A stretch of DNA of 64,000 nt from Dorea_D hominis (GTDB lineage: Bacteria; Bacillota; Clostridia; Lachnospirales; Lachnospiraceae), in assembly GCF_014287705.1 (NCBI RefSeq), contig NZ_JACOOY010000011.1, positions 1 through 64,000 on the forward strand, written 5' to 3'. Below, one piece after another: positions 53,108 to 62,606 of this stretch; position 1 is the stretch's first letter, and every line of letters begins with the position of its first letter. The position numbers were made by a program, and so were the translations under genes. The notes beneath the pieces are model-generated. The model ran no database searches. It was not told where the DNA came from and saw only the letters and a program-made list of their open reading frames with translations.

Positions 53108-54148
53108 ATGAAATCAGATGTAAAACTGACAAGCTTGACGAAGACGGCAGGGTGAGCAGCTAAGATTGGTCCTGAGACCCTTGCCCAGGTTCTGGGTAAG
53201 TTGCCGAAGTTCGAGGACAAGAACCTGATCGTAGGTATTGAGACGTCGGACGATGCTGCTATATATAAAGTGACAGATGATATTGCTATGATACAGACGG
53301 TGGATTTTTTTACACCGATCGTAGATGAGCCGTATATGTTCGGACAGATTGCAGCGGCCAATTCACTGAGTGATGTGTGGGCGATGGGAGGAGAACCGGC
53401 AGTAGCTTTGAATATTGTTGGATTTCCGAACTGCCTGGATCCAGCTATTTTAGGGGATATCCTTGCCGGAGGAGCAGACAAAGTGAAGGAAGCAGGAGCT
53501 GTTCTGGTAGGAGGACATTCGGTGCAGGATGATGAACCGAAATATGGTCTCTGTGTATCAGGCTTTGTGCATCCGGATAAGATCTTTAAGAATTACGGAT
53601 GCAGACCGGGAGACATCCTGGTTTTAACGAAACAGATAGGAAGCGGAATCGTTAATACTGCGATCAAAGCAGATATGGCATCACCGGAAGCAATCAGAGA
53701 AGCGCAGACGGTTATGGCATCGCTGAATAAGAGAGGAAAACAGGCGGTTGAGAAATATGACGTCAGCGCCTGCACAGACATCACAGGATTTGGACTTCTC
53801 GGTCACTGTGTCGAGATGGCATCAGCCAGTGATGTGACATTTGAAATCAATGTTAAAGACATTGCATACCTTACCGATGCGATCGATTTCGCGAAGATGG
53901 GACTGGTCCCGGCCGGAGCATACAAGAACCGAGGATATTCTATTGGGAAAGTAGACGCAGGTTCTATTCCGGAGTATTATCTGGACCTGCTATATGACCC
54001 ACAGACATCCGGCGGATTGTTAATCAGTGTGGCACCGGATAATTTGAATGAGATGCTGGCAGATTTTAAGAATGCAAGCATGGATACCACGATTTCGGTG
54101 ATCGGAAAGGTTGCACCTAAGAGCGACAAGTTGATCCGACTGTTTTAA
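53108..54148 (+). CDS. selD: Selenide, water dikinase, itself a selenoprotein
   Basis: A 346-residue enzyme if the in-frame TGA at 53153-53155 is read as selenocysteine (residue 16, in TAG-U-AAKIGPETL). It makes selenophosphate from selenide and ATP, the selenium donor for SelA. In many bacteria the catalytic position is Cys; here Sec. IETSDDAAIYKV near 40 and LVGGHSVQDDEPKYG near 138 are conserved ATP/metal blocks. A SECIS-like hairpin follows the TGA (53180-53200). Starting after the TGA would remove the active-site residue. GGAGAGG precedes the ATG. Confidence 0.95.
53180..53200 (+). promoter_or_regulatory. Bacterial SECIS-like hairpin
   Basis: CTTGCCCAG pairs with CTGGGTAAG (one G-T pair) over the loop GTT, starting 24 bases after the TGA. 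The position, stem length and G in the loop fit a SelB-binding element. Confidence 0.8.
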
Positions 54149-54177
54149 GTCAAAGAAAAAGTGGAAGGAAGAAAAAT

Positions 54178-55605
54178 ATGGACAAGAATATGTTGTATCG
54201 CAGTATCCCGAAAGTGGATGTGCTGCTTGCTGATGAGAAAGTCCAGATGTTGATAGAGACTTATAGCCGGGAGACGGTTATGGAATCCATTCATCTGGAG
54301 ATGAATCGTCTGCGTGCTTATATTGCAAAATGTGAAGACGAAGAGGAAGCAAAGAGACAGATTGAAGCGTTGACGGAGAAGATCGAGCGGACAGTGTCTG
54401 CAATGCATACGCCGAACATGCGCATGGTAATGAATGGTACGGGGACCATTCTCCACACCAATCTGGGAAGAGCACCGATAAGCCCGGAACATATGAAGAG
54501 GGTAGCGGCTATTGCAACAGGATATTCAAATCTGGAGTATAATCTCGAAGCCGGAAGACGTGGCGAACGTTATTCGCACTTCGAGAAATTGTTGTGCAAA
54601 ATTACAGGGGCAGAGGCTGCGATGGCAGTCAATAACAACGCTGCTTCTGTTATGCTTATTTTGAGCTCGCTTGCTAAAGGAGGGGAAGTGATTGTTTCCC
54701 GTGGCGAGCTTGTAGAGATTGGCGGTAAGTTCCGCATCCCGGATGTTATGGAGCAGAGCGGGGCTTCACTTGTGGAAGTAGGAACAACCAACAAGACACA
54801 CTATGATGATTATGAAGATGCGATCACAGAAGAGACAAAGGCACTTCTGAAGGTACACACAAGCAATTACCGTATTGTTGGATTTACAGATACCGTAGGG
54901 ATTGATGAACTGATCCCGCTTGCGAAGGAACATGATCTTCCGGTAGTGGAAGACTTGGGAAGTGGTGTGCTCATTGATCTGGAAAGATACGGTCTGACAC
55001 ACGAGCCGACTGTACAGGAATCCATTGCAAAAGGTGCGGATGTTGTCTGCTTCAGTGGCGACAAATTATTGGGAGGACCACAGGCAGGTATCATTATCGG
55101 TAAGAAGAAATACATCGATATGATGAAGAAGAACCAGCTTACCCGTGCTCTCCGTATTGATAAATTTACAGCGGCAACGCTGGAACTTGTATTACAGGAA
55201 TATCTGTCCGAAGAAAAGGCAGTTCAGAACATTCCTGTTCTTCGCATGATTACAAAATCATTAGACGAAGTGACTAAAGATGCTAAGAAATTATGCCGTA
55301 TTTTAAAAGCGGCAAAGCTTTCTGCCGAGATCAGTGTGGTTCCACTTGAATCACAGATTGGCGGAGGTTCTCTCCCTCTGGAGCGTATCGCAAGTATGGG
55401 CGTTGCGATCAATCCTGAGAAGATCAGCATTACAGAGCTTGAAGAAAGACTGCGCCATATGCCGGTGCCGTTGATTCCGAGAACAGCAAATGACACTGTG
55501 CTGATCGACGTAAGAACGATGGATGAACAGAATTTCAAATTACTCGCTAAGCAGTTACAGGAACTGCAGGTGTTTGAAGAGAAGAGTCTGATAGAAGTAC
55601 GTTAG
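54178..55605 (+). CDS. selA: L-seryl-tRNA(Sec) selenium transferase
   Basis: A 475-residue PLP enzyme. GTILHTNLGRAP near 83 and CFSGDKLLGGPQAGIII near 289 (PLP-binding Lys) are the family marks; the N-domain (1-75) binds tRNA-Sec. It swaps the hydroxyl of Ser-tRNA(Sec) for selenium from selenophosphate. GGAAGGAA before the ATG; 29 bases after selD. Confidence 0.96.
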   Translation: MDKNMLYRSIPKVDVLLADEKVQMLIETYSRETVMESIHLEMNRLRAYIAKCEDEEEAKRQIEALTEKIERTVSAMHTPNMRMVMNGTGTILHTNLGRAPISPEHMKRVAAIATGYSNLEYNLEAGRRGERYSHFEKLLCKITGAEAAMAVNNNAASVMLILSSLAKGGEVIVSRGELVEIGGKFRIPDVMEQSGASLVEVGTTNKTHYDDYEDAITEETKALLKVHTSNYRIVGFTDTVGIDELIPLAKEHDLPVVEDLGSGVLIDLERYGLTHEPTVQESIAKGADVVCFSGDKLLGGPQAGIIIGKKKYIDMMKKNQLTRALRIDKFTAATLELVLQEYLSEEKAVQNIPVLRMITKSLDEVTKDAKKLCRILKAAKLSAEISVVPLESQIGGGSLPLERIASMGVAINPEKISITELEERLRHMPVPLIPRTANDTVLIDVRTMDEQNFKLLAKQLQELQVFEEKSLIEVR

Positions 55606-55617
55606 GAGAGAATGGCT

Positions 55618-57531
55618 ATGAAAAATATCATCATTGGAACGGCCGGGCATATAGACCATGGTAAGACGACACTCATTAAAGCACTGACCGGAAGAAATAC
55701 AGACCGATGGGAAGAAGAACAGCGCCGTGGAATTACAATTGACCTCGGATTTACGTATTTTGACCTTCCGGGTGGAGATCGTGCAGGAATCATCGATGTT
55801 CCGGGACATGAGAAATTTATTAACAACATGGTTGCCGGTGTAGTAGGAATGGATCTTGTGTTGCTTGTCATTGCAGCGGACGAAGGAATCATGCCGCAGA
55901 CAAGAGAGCATATGGATATTCTGAATTTATTGGGAATTGAAAAAAGTATTATTGTATTGAATAAATGTGATCTTGTAGATGAAGAGTGGCTGGAACTCGT
56001 AGAAGAAGATGTAAAAGACGAGCTGGCAGGCACATTTCTGGAAGGAGCGCCGGTGGTGGAAGTATCTGCCGTAACCGGACAGGGACTGGACAAACTGATC
56101 GATGAGATCGTGCATCTGACAAGCGATGACATTGTCCAGAAGGATATTCACACGATCCCGCGTCTTCCAATTGACCGTGCATTTACACTGTCGGGATTTG
56201 GAACGATTATCACCGGAACACTTGTATCTGGAACGATTTCCAAAGAAGACACATTGGAGATGTATCCGATTGGCAAAGAATGTAAAATCCGAAGCATTCA
56301 GGTGCATGGAGAGGATAAGAAAGAATGTTACGCAGGACAGCGGGTTGCAATCAATCTTTCCAACGTTAAGAAAAAGGAGATCAAGAGAGGATGCGTGCTT
56401 GCGCCGGTCAACAGTATGAAGAATACAGATCTTCTTGATGTAAAACTGAATGTGCTGGACTCATCGTTACGTGTGCTGACCAATCATTCGCGGCTTCATT
56501 TCTTCACAGGAACAAGCGAGATTTTATGTCGTGCAGTTCTTCTTGACAAGGAAGAAATCGGACCGGGTGAGAGTGGTTATGTACAGCTTCGCCTGGAAGA
56601 AGAGATTGCAGTCAGAAGAGGAGACAAATTTGTTGTCCGCTTCTATTCACCGATGGAGACGATCGGTGGAGGCATGATCCTGGAGCCGAATCCGAAGATT
56701 AAGCGCAGATTCCAGGACGATGTCATTGAAGAACTGGAAAGAAAGGAATCTGGTTCCTCCGCAGATGTTATTGCATTGCATGCGAAAGCACACGGCGATA
56801 CACTGATTTCCTGTACAGAGCTTGCGAAGCTTACTGCGCTGTCACCGGAAGAAGTTGAAGAAGATGTAAAAGAGTTGGAAGAAGAGGGAACGATTTACAC
56901 ATTCCCGATGAGAAAAGATACTTATGTCTGGCATGCGGATTCTGAGCGTGAAGCAGCGAAGAAACTGACGGATGCACTGGAGAAATACGAAGAAGAGCAT
57001 CCATACCGTTATGGAATGAAAAAAGCAGAAGTACAGATGACTTTCTTCAAAAAAGTGAAGCCAAATGTATTTGATAAAATTATTGAAAAAGAAGAAAACA
57101 ACGGACACATCAAACGTGTAGATGAATTTTTATGTACACCTGATTATGAAGTCACCAAAGATGATACTTATGAGAAAGTATCCGGAACCTATCTTGACAG
57201 CTTCCGCAAAGCAAAATATGATTTCCTGAAATATACGGAGATTGATCTTGGAAAAGTCAGCCGGGAGATCGGAGACGATATATTAAATATTTTGCTGGAA
57301 GAAGGAAAGATTGTCAAAGTTACAGATGACATGTATACGCTTACTGAATATATGGACAAAGCGAAGGAAATCATCTTAGCAAAACTGTCGGAAGATCCGA
57401 TCATTACAATTGCACAGGTAAGAGACATTTTTGATACGAGCAGAAAAAGTGCAAAACCGATTCTGGAGTATATGGACAGTATCAAAGTAACGAAAAAAAC
57501 CGGTGCAGAGAGTGAAAGGGTGGCATACTAA
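55618..57531 (+). CDS. selB: Selenocysteine-specific elongation factor
   Basis: A 637-residue GTPase. GTAGHIDHGKTTL near 7, DVPGHEKFI near 60 and NKCDL near 115 are G-motifs of the EF-Tu-like part (1-380); the C-terminal third holds winged-helix repeats that grip SECIS hairpins. An ATG at 55612 lies too close to AGGAGAG (3 bases), so the one at 55618 (9 bases) is preferred. Stop TAA overlaps the next ATG by one base. Confidence 0.96.
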   Translation: MKNIIIGTAGHIDHGKTTLIKALTGRNTDRWEEEQRRGITIDLGFTYFDLPGGDRAGIIDVPGHEKFINNMVAGVVGMDLVLLVIAADEGIMPQTREHMDILNLLGIEKSIIVLNKCDLVDEEWLELVEEDVKDELAGTFLEGAPVVEVSAVTGQGLDKLIDEIVHLTSDDIVQKDIHTIPRLPIDRAFTLSGFGTIITGTLVSGTISKEDTLEMYPIGKECKIRSIQVHGEDKKECYAGQRVAINLSNVKKKEIKRGCVLAPVNSMKNTDLLDVKLNVLDSSLRVLTNHSRLHFFTGTSEILCRAVLLDKEEIGPGESGYVQLRLEEEIAVRRGDKFVVRFYSPMETIGGGMILEPNPKIKRRFQDDVIEELERKESGSSADVIALHAKAHGDTLISCTELAKLTALSPEEVEEDVKELEEEGTIYTFPMRKDTYVWHADSEREAAKKLTDALEKYEEEHPYRYGMKKAEVQMTFFKKVKPNVFDKIIEKEENNGHIKRVDEFLCTPDYEVTKDDTYEKVSGTYLDSFRKAKYDFLKYTEIDLGKVSREIGDDILNILLEEGKIVKVTDDMYTLTEYMDKAKEIILAKLSEDPIITIAQVRDIFDTSRKSAKPILEYMDSIKVTKKTGAESERVAY

Positions 57532-58478
57532 TGAATCTGAAACAGTTAGAAGCGTTTGTAAAAGTAGCAGAAGGTGGTAGTTTTTCGAAAGCGGCAAAAG
57601 ATCTGTTCTTGACACAGCCGACGATCAGTGCACATATTTCATCGCTGGAGAAAGAATTAAACGCAAGATTATTCGTAAGAAATACAAAAGAAGTAAGTCT
57701 GTCTGATGACGGCACAGAATTATACAAATATGCAAAGCAGATGATCGATCTGCAGAAGAAGATAGAAGAGAGTTTTGGAACGGAAAAAGGTGAGAAAAAA
57801 CATGGAATTACAATTGCAGCTTCCACAATTCCGGCACAGTATCTTCTCCCAAAAGCACTTATGAGTTTTAATACGCGTTATCCGGATGAACAAATTAAAA
57901 TTGTTGAGACAGATAGCAGCAAAGTGGTACAGCAGATTATTGATCATATGGCAGATGTCGGATTTACCGGAACGGTTCTGGAAAAGAAACATTGCAAATA
58001 TATTCCGTTCTATAAGGACGAATTGGTAATTATTACGCCGAATACAGAAAGATATCAGAAACTGCAGAAGATGGATCCGGAAGATATTTCCTGGATGAAA
58101 GAGGAACATGTGATCATGCGCGAGGAAGGATCCGGAACACGTAAAGAAGCAGAGAATCAGTTAAAAGATGCCGGAATCAAGATGACAGACCTGGACATCA
58201 TTGCAAGTATTGAGAATCAGGAGACAATCAAGAAGTCTGTCAGACAGGGAATGGGAATTTCTGTATTATCAAAGCTGGCAACAAAAGATGAAGTGGCAGC
58301 AGGGTTTCTCCTTGCATTCCCTATTCCGGAGAGTGATGACGGCAGAGATATCAATCTTGTATATAATAAGAATTATCAGCTATCAAGAAGTGCAGAGCGT
58401 TTTGTGAAAATTGTAAAAGAAGTTTATGGGCTTGAAAGCCATGAACTTAAGAAAGAACAGGGCGAGAAAGCAGTATAA
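57531..58478 (+). CDS. LysR-family regulator associated with selenium metabolism
   Basis: A 315-residue regulator. The N-terminal winged helix (1-60: LEAFVKVAEGGSFSKAAKDL, then TQPTISAHI) and a C-terminal periplasmic-binding-like effector domain (90-300: ITIAASTIPAQYLLP). It overlaps selB by one base, as does the LysR protein known beside selB in other selenium users, so it most likely senses a sulfur/selenium metabolite. Its target may be the inverted repeat in the gap at 58487-58535. Confidence 0.88.
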   Translation: MNLKQLEAFVKVAEGGSFSKAAKDLFLTQPTISAHISSLEKELNARLFVRNTKEVSLSDDGTELYKYAKQMIDLQKKIEESFGTEKGEKKHGITIAASTIPAQYLLPKALMSFNTRYPDEQIKIVETDSSKVVQQIIDHMADVGFTGTVLEKKHCKYIPFYKDELVIITPNTERYQKLQKMDPEDISWMKEEHVIMREEGSGTRKEAENQLKDAGIKMTDLDIIASIENQETIKKSVRQGMGISVLSKLATKDEVAAGFLLAFPIPESDDGRDINLVYNKNYQLSRSAERFVKIVKEVYGLESHELKKEQGEKAV

Positions 58479-58486
58479 TGACAAGA

Positions 58487-58535
58487 CTAATAGATGGAAT
58501 CTATAAAGCGATACGAACATGTAATATATCTATTA
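58487..58535. promoter_or_regulatory. Candidate LysR site before the desulfurase gene
   Basis: CTAATAGAT and ATCTATTAG form a 9-base inverted repeat about 30 bases apart, followed by a TATACT box near 58558. This is a candidate control site only. Confidence 0.4.
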
Positions 58536-58603
58536 GACGGGAGAATTAAAAACAAGTATACTAAGAGCAGACGGTTATCCGCCTGTATGAGAGGATAAGG
58601 ATT

Positions 58604-59743
58604 ATGATTTATTTGGATAATGCAGCTACAACAATGCATAAGCCACAGGAAGTGATTGATGCAGTTGTGCAGGCAATGAGTTCAATGGGTAATGCCGGAA
58701 GAGGGGCAAATGAAGCGTCCTTAAGTGCGGCAAGAGTGATTTATGATACGAGAGATCAGTTATGCCGTTTCTTTGGTGCAGAGAATCCGAAGCAGATTGC
58801 ATTTACAGCAAATTCAACGGAGAGTCTTAACATTGCGATCAAAGGATTGCTGAATCCGGGAGATCATGTGATTACAACGATGTTGGAGCATAATTCAGTA
58901 TTACGTCCTCTGTATGAGATGCAGGAAAAGGGAGTGAAACTTACGATTGTGAAAAGCAATCCGAAAGGGACTCTTGATATCCGTGATATAGAAGATGCGA
59001 TCACACCTGAGACGAAGATGATTATTTGTACAAATGGATCGAATCTGACAGGAAATTATATCCCATTACAACCGATTGGCGATATGGCGAAAGAACATGG
59101 TGTATTGTTTGTTGTTGATGCGTCACAGACTGCAGGAATATTTCCGATAGATGTGCAGAAGATGCATATCGATGTTCTTTGCTTTACGGGACATAAAGGT
59201 CTGCTGGGACCACAGGGAACAGGTGGAATTTATGTGAGAGAAGGACTGGAAGTCAGACCGCTGAAAGTTGGGGGAAGTGGTGTGCAGACATACAATAAAA
59301 AACATCCGGTGCAGATGCCGACTGCGCTTGAAGCGGGGACGCTCAATGGACATGGAATTGCAGGCCTTCATGCAGCCATGGACTATCTGGAGAGAACAGG
59401 CGTGGATGCAATACGCGCCCGTGAACAAGAACTGATGTGGCGTTTTTATTATGGCGTAAAAGATGTGCCGGGTGTAACAATATACGGCGACTTCGATACG
59501 AAGGAGCGTTGCGCGATCGTGACACTGAATATCGGTGATTATGATTCCGCAGAAGTCAGTGATGAACTTCTTACTGAATACGGTATTTCAACAAGACCAG
59601 GTGGGCATTGTGCACCGCTTATGCATGAAGCACTTGGAACGGTTGAACAGGGAGCTGTAAGATTCAGCTTTTCCCATTATAATACAGACGAGGAAGTGGA
59701 TACTGCAATTCGTGCGATTCACGAACTGGCAGAAGACGAGTAA
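58604..59743 (+). CDS. Class V aminotransferase, cysteine-desulfurase-like
   Basis: A 379-residue PLP enzyme. YLDNAATTMHKP near 3, EHNSVLRPL near 92, VDASQTAGIFPIDV near 172 and FTGHKGLLGPQG near 195 (PLP Lys); the Cys of the desulfurase site is in RPGGHCAPLMHEALGT near 330. It can release sulfur from Cys or selenium from Sec. Within a selenium cluster it probably supplies selenium to SelD. A DUF3343 gene follows after 19 bases. Confidence 0.88.
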   Translation: MIYLDNAATTMHKPQEVIDAVVQAMSSMGNAGRGANEASLSAARVIYDTRDQLCRFFGAENPKQIAFTANSTESLNIAIKGLLNPGDHVITTMLEHNSVLRPLYEMQEKGVKLTIVKSNPKGTLDIRDIEDAITPETKMIICTNGSNLTGNYIPLQPIGDMAKEHGVLFVVDASQTAGIFPIDVQKMHIDVLCFTGHKGLLGPQGTGGIYVREGLEVRPLKVGGSGVQTYNKKHPVQMPTALEAGTLNGHGIAGLHAAMDYLERTGVDAIRAREQELMWRFYYGVKDVPGVTIYGDFDTKERCAIVTLNIGDYDSAEVSDELLTEYGISTRPGGHCAPLMHEALGTVEQGAVRFSFSHYNTDEEVDTAIRAIHELAEDE

Positions 59744-59762
59744 GAGGAGAAGTGAGACTGAC

Positions 59763-59999
59763 ATGAGAAAAAAAGAAATGAAACTTATAATTACATTCCA
59801 TACAACAGCAGATGCTATGGCTATGGAAAAGGCTTGTAAAGAGCAGAATGTTCCGGGAAGGATTATTCCGGTGCCACGTGCGATATCAGCGGGATGCGGA
59901 CTTTCCTGGTGCGCGAACCTGAATGAACGTGACCAGATCAAAGCGATGATGGAGAAGAACGGGATTCAGGAAGAAAATATGCATGAGTGTCTTGTATAA
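59763..59999 (+). CDS. DUF3343 putative selenium/sulfur carrier
   Basis: A 78-residue protein with LIITFHTTADAMAMEKAC near 8, VPRAISAGCGLSWCAN near 36 (two Cys) and a helical tail. Such small proteins accompany the class V enzyme in selenium clusters and may carry the released atom. GAGGAG at 59747 is far but usable; an inner ATG at 59778 lacks a ribosome site. Confidence 0.8.
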   Translation: MRKKEMKLIITFHTTADAMAMEKACKEQNVPGRIIPVPRAISAGCGLSWCANLNERDQIKAMMEKNGIQEENMHECLV

Positions 60000-60017
60000 G
60001 TATACTACAACATAACT

Positions 60018-60067
60018 AACAACAGGAAAAGAGCAGATGGAAAACCATCTGCTCTTTTCCTGTTGTT
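60018..60067. terminator. Long bidirectional terminator
   Basis: A perfect 23-pair stem (60018-60040 with 60045-60067) over AAAA. It separates the selenium operon from the convergent TetR gene. Confidence 0.92.
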
Positions 60068-60075
60068 ATAAAATT

Positions 60076-60663
60076 TTAAACTCCTTCGACAAAGGTATCT
60101 AAGACATGTGGTAACAGTTTGTCACTATAGTCTGTCAGATCAAATTTGCCTTTAAATAATGCCCAGTCGTAAAGAATGGCGCGTTCATACATAGCATAGA
60201 TATTTACTAATTCTTCAGTGGTGCTGGTGTTCTTGAACTCTCCATTATCTAAAGCTGTCTGAATAATCTCTGAGATCCATGTGAAATAAAAACGCTTGTG
60301 ATCAGACAGAGATTTTTGGTCTTTGGTGATCAACTGAGAAGAATACAGGTAAGCAAGAAGCTTGATATCCACACTTGTCTTGATCATATAAAATAATTCA
60401 TGATTCAGGAAAAGCAATTTGTCATAAGCAGACAATGCAGGATCGATCACACCATATAATTCTTCGTATTTCTGGTCAAAGAGATAAGATAAACTGTTTA
60501 ACAAAGCTTCCTTCCCTTTGAAATAATGATAAAAAGTACCTTTGGAAGTCTTGGATGCTGCTATGATATCCTCGACAGTGGTATCTTCATAACCATTTTT
60601 GAAAAATAAATTCCATGCAGCTTTAACAATGCGGCTCTTTGTGGATTGTCTTTTCCTTGGCAT
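60076..60663 (-). CDS. TetR/AcrR-family regulator
   Basis: A 195-residue regulator. The helix-turn-helix is at 9-55 (KSRIVKAAWNLFFKNGYEDT, then VEDIIAASKTSKGTFYHYF); the C-terminal part is the helical ligand domain. It stands alone, facing the racemase gene's terminator. Its target may be the proline genes, but there is no direct evidence. Confidence 0.87.
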   Translation of the reverse strand: MPRKRQSTKSRIVKAAWNLFFKNGYEDTTVEDIIAASKTSKGTFYHYFKGKEALLNSLSYLFDQKYEELYGVIDPALSAYDKLLFLNHELFYMIKTSVDIKLLAYLYSSQLITKDQKSLSDHKRFYFTWISEIIQTALDNGEFKNTSTTEELVNIYAMYERAILYDWALFKGKFDLTDYSDKLLPHVLDTFVEGV

Positions 60664-60781
60664 ACGATGTTTCCTTTCCTCGTTGTTATATGAGCGTTAA
60701 ATTCCGTGAAATGTGATTTATCGCTGGTTAGCAGTGGAGATGTAACCGTGCTGTCATGATACATTTTCCATACTGCTATAA

Positions 60782-60815
60782 TAAAACAAGAGAGAACCAA
60801 GAAACAGGTTCTCTC
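60782..60815 (-). terminator. Terminator of the proline racemase gene
   Basis: On the minus strand GAGAGAACC pairs with GGTTCTCTC, then TTGTTTTAT. Confidence 0.8.
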
Positions 60816-60839
60816 CCGTAAATATAATCTGATGAATAA

Positions 60840-61874
60840 TTATCCGATAAGGAAACCGTATTTTAACGGATCGTCTCCATCGATAATATATGTAGCAACA
60901 CCTGTCAGGTAAGCTGTACCTGTAACCATTGGAATAACTGCATCGTAATCACCGATCTTAGTTTCTTCTTTGATTACACCTTTGAAACGTGTTCCCATGA
61001 AGCTTTCGTAAATGAATTCTTCTCCAACGCCAAGCTCACCCCATTTATGAAGTGTAGCAAGTTTAGCGCTTGTACCTGTTCCGCAAGGTGAGCGGTCAGC
61101 CTGAGCATCACCGAATACTACAACGTTTCTCATAGTAGCCTGATTCGGATTTGGTGTTGGTCCGTAGAACTCAACAAGGTCAACTTCTGTGATGTCAAGT
61201 GTTGGGTGCTGAATCTTAACTTCAGCATTGATCTTATCACGCATCTTCATTCCGAGAGCTGTGTATGCCGGAACTGTCTTGGCATTGATCTCTCCGATGT
61301 CAAGCTTGGTTGTATCAACTAATGCGAAGAAACTTCCACCGAATGAAATAGTATAAGGAATGTCTACTCCGTCAATATTAACTGTTAAGTTGTCTTTGTA
61401 AACGAATGCAGGTACATTTGTAAGTGTAACACCTGTAACTTTTCCGTTCTCTACCACAGCTGTTGTACGAATGATTCCTGCAGGAGCTTCCAGAACAACT
61501 TCGTTTTCACCTTCGTGGGATTCAACGAGTCCTGCTTCGATTGCAACAGTAACGGAACCGATTGTACAATGTCCGCACATGTTCAGATATCCGCCTGTAT
61601 CCATGAAGATAACTCCCAGATCTGCTTCGTCGCTGACTGGTTTGCATAAGAAACCACCAAACATATCGTGGTGTCCTCTAGGCTCCAGCATCAGAGCTGT
61701 ACGAACGTGATCGTAATTCTCCTCCATCCATTTTTTCTTTTCAATCATGGTGTTGCCTTCCGGCTCTGGAAATCCCCCGATTACCATACGGCAAAATTCT
61801 CCGGCTGTATGTGCGTCAACAACCTGAAGTGCTGCCTCGTAGTTTGCAAAATTCACATTTGCTTTTAACTCCAT
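60840..61874 (-). CDS. prdF: Proline racemase
   Basis: A 344-residue two-base racemase. The two catalytic Cys are in NMCGHCTIGS near 95 and SPCGTGTSAKLA near 260. It converts L-proline to D-proline, the substrate of the reductase. 4-Hydroxyproline epimerase is the close alternative; the nearby prdC favours proline. AAGGAGGG precedes the ATG. Its promoter faces the tRNA-Sec region. Confidence 0.9.
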   Translation of the reverse strand: MELKANVNFANYEAALQVVDAHTAGEFCRMVIGGFPEPEGNTMIEKKKWMEENYDHVRTALMLEPRGHHDMFGGFLCKPVSDEADLGVIFMDTGGYLNMCGHCTIGSVTVAIEAGLVESHEGENEVVLEAPAGIIRTTAVVENGKVTGVTLTNVPAFVYKDNLTVNIDGVDIPYTISFGGSFFALVDTTKLDIGEINAKTVPAYTALGMKMRDKINAEVKIQHPTLDITEVDLVEFYGPTPNPNQATMRNVVVFGDAQADRSPCGTGTSAKLATLHKWGELGVGEEFIYESFMGTRFKGVIKEETKIGDYDAVIPMVTGTAYLTGVATYIIDGDDPLKYGFLIG

Positions 61875-62165
61875 AATTAGTCCCTCCTTAATATGAGATA
61901 TTGAATAATTATTATTTATAGAAAACCTCTATAAATTTTATAAAAACACATAGAAACCCCGAGTTTGCAATGTGCCTTTTTTAAAATAGACTCAAAAAAA
62001 TGAGAGCAAATTCAGTGATAAACACGAATAATTATACAAAAGTACGACATAAAATTAACAAATAGACCGTATTCTAGTACCGCGTTTAATCTCTTGCTTC
62101 TATTATCTATGAAAACCCTTGAAAAGTCAATGCTTTTTTGATATTATAAATTTAAATAAAAAGTG
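61875..62165. other. A/T-rich intergenic region, no gene seen
   Basis: The 348-base gap between prdF and tRNA-Sec holds no open frame of note. It should carry the minus-strand prdF promoter; I saw no clear -24/-12 (sigma-54) element on either strand. Confidence 0.5.
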
Positions 62166-62194
62166 TTGAAAAATAACGAATATTGTGCTATTCT
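62166..62194 (+). promoter_or_regulatory. tRNA-Sec promoter
   Basis: TTGAAA (62166-62171), 17 bases, TATTCT (62189-62194). Confidence 0.7.
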
Positions 62195-62222
62195 TAACAA
62201 GCGAATGAAAAGCGCATAATAT

Positions 62223-62320
62223 GGGGGTAGATGGGTGACTGGTGTGCCTCCTAGTCTTCAAAACTAGTGTGGGGCGTTAAGAGCGTCCTGGGTGGGTTCG
62301 ATTCCCACATGCCTCCGCCA
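62223..62320 (+). tRNA. selC: tRNA-Sec (TCA)
   Basis: A 98-base tRNA. The long acceptor GGGGGTA(G) pairs with (A)TGCCTCC including wobble pairs, then G-CCA, which is encoded, unlike in the other tRNAs of this window. Anticodon arm CTAGT-CTTCAAA-ACTAG (TCA, reads UGA). A long extra arm (about 62268-62293) and T-arm GTGGG-TTCGATT-CCCAC. It serves SelA and SelB. Confidence 0.95.
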
Positions 62321-62543
62321 GAAGAAGTGCAGCTAAGTTACGTTAAAAAAATAACTTATAGAAAGCGTCTATGAATAAAGGAATGTGGCGAGCTGAACAA
62401 CGGATAAAAAAAGAATAATAATGATTATACGATTTATATTCTCACAGCAGAAAGCTGGAGAGTATGCATTATCTACATATTATATTAAAAGTTTAAAAGT
62501 CAGAAGAACAGAATGTAACAGCGAAGTTAAGTCAGAATAAGTA

Positions 62544-62572
62544 AACGAACCATGGTATAGGTTTCGTTTTTT
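62544..62572 (+). terminator. Rho-independent terminator
   Basis: AACGAACC pairs with GGTTTCGTT (one bulge) and runs into TTTTT. It lies just before prdC, so the gene needs its own start or depends on read-through. Confidence 0.7.
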
Positions 62573-62606
62573 ACTTATATATAAAAGAAAAGGAGAGAAT
62601 AGTGTC

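Noticed and set aside
62321..62606. Sigma-54 (-24/-12) promoter before prdC
   Set aside because: Expected from PrdR control in Clostridioides, but no GG-N10-GC element was found on the plus strand here.
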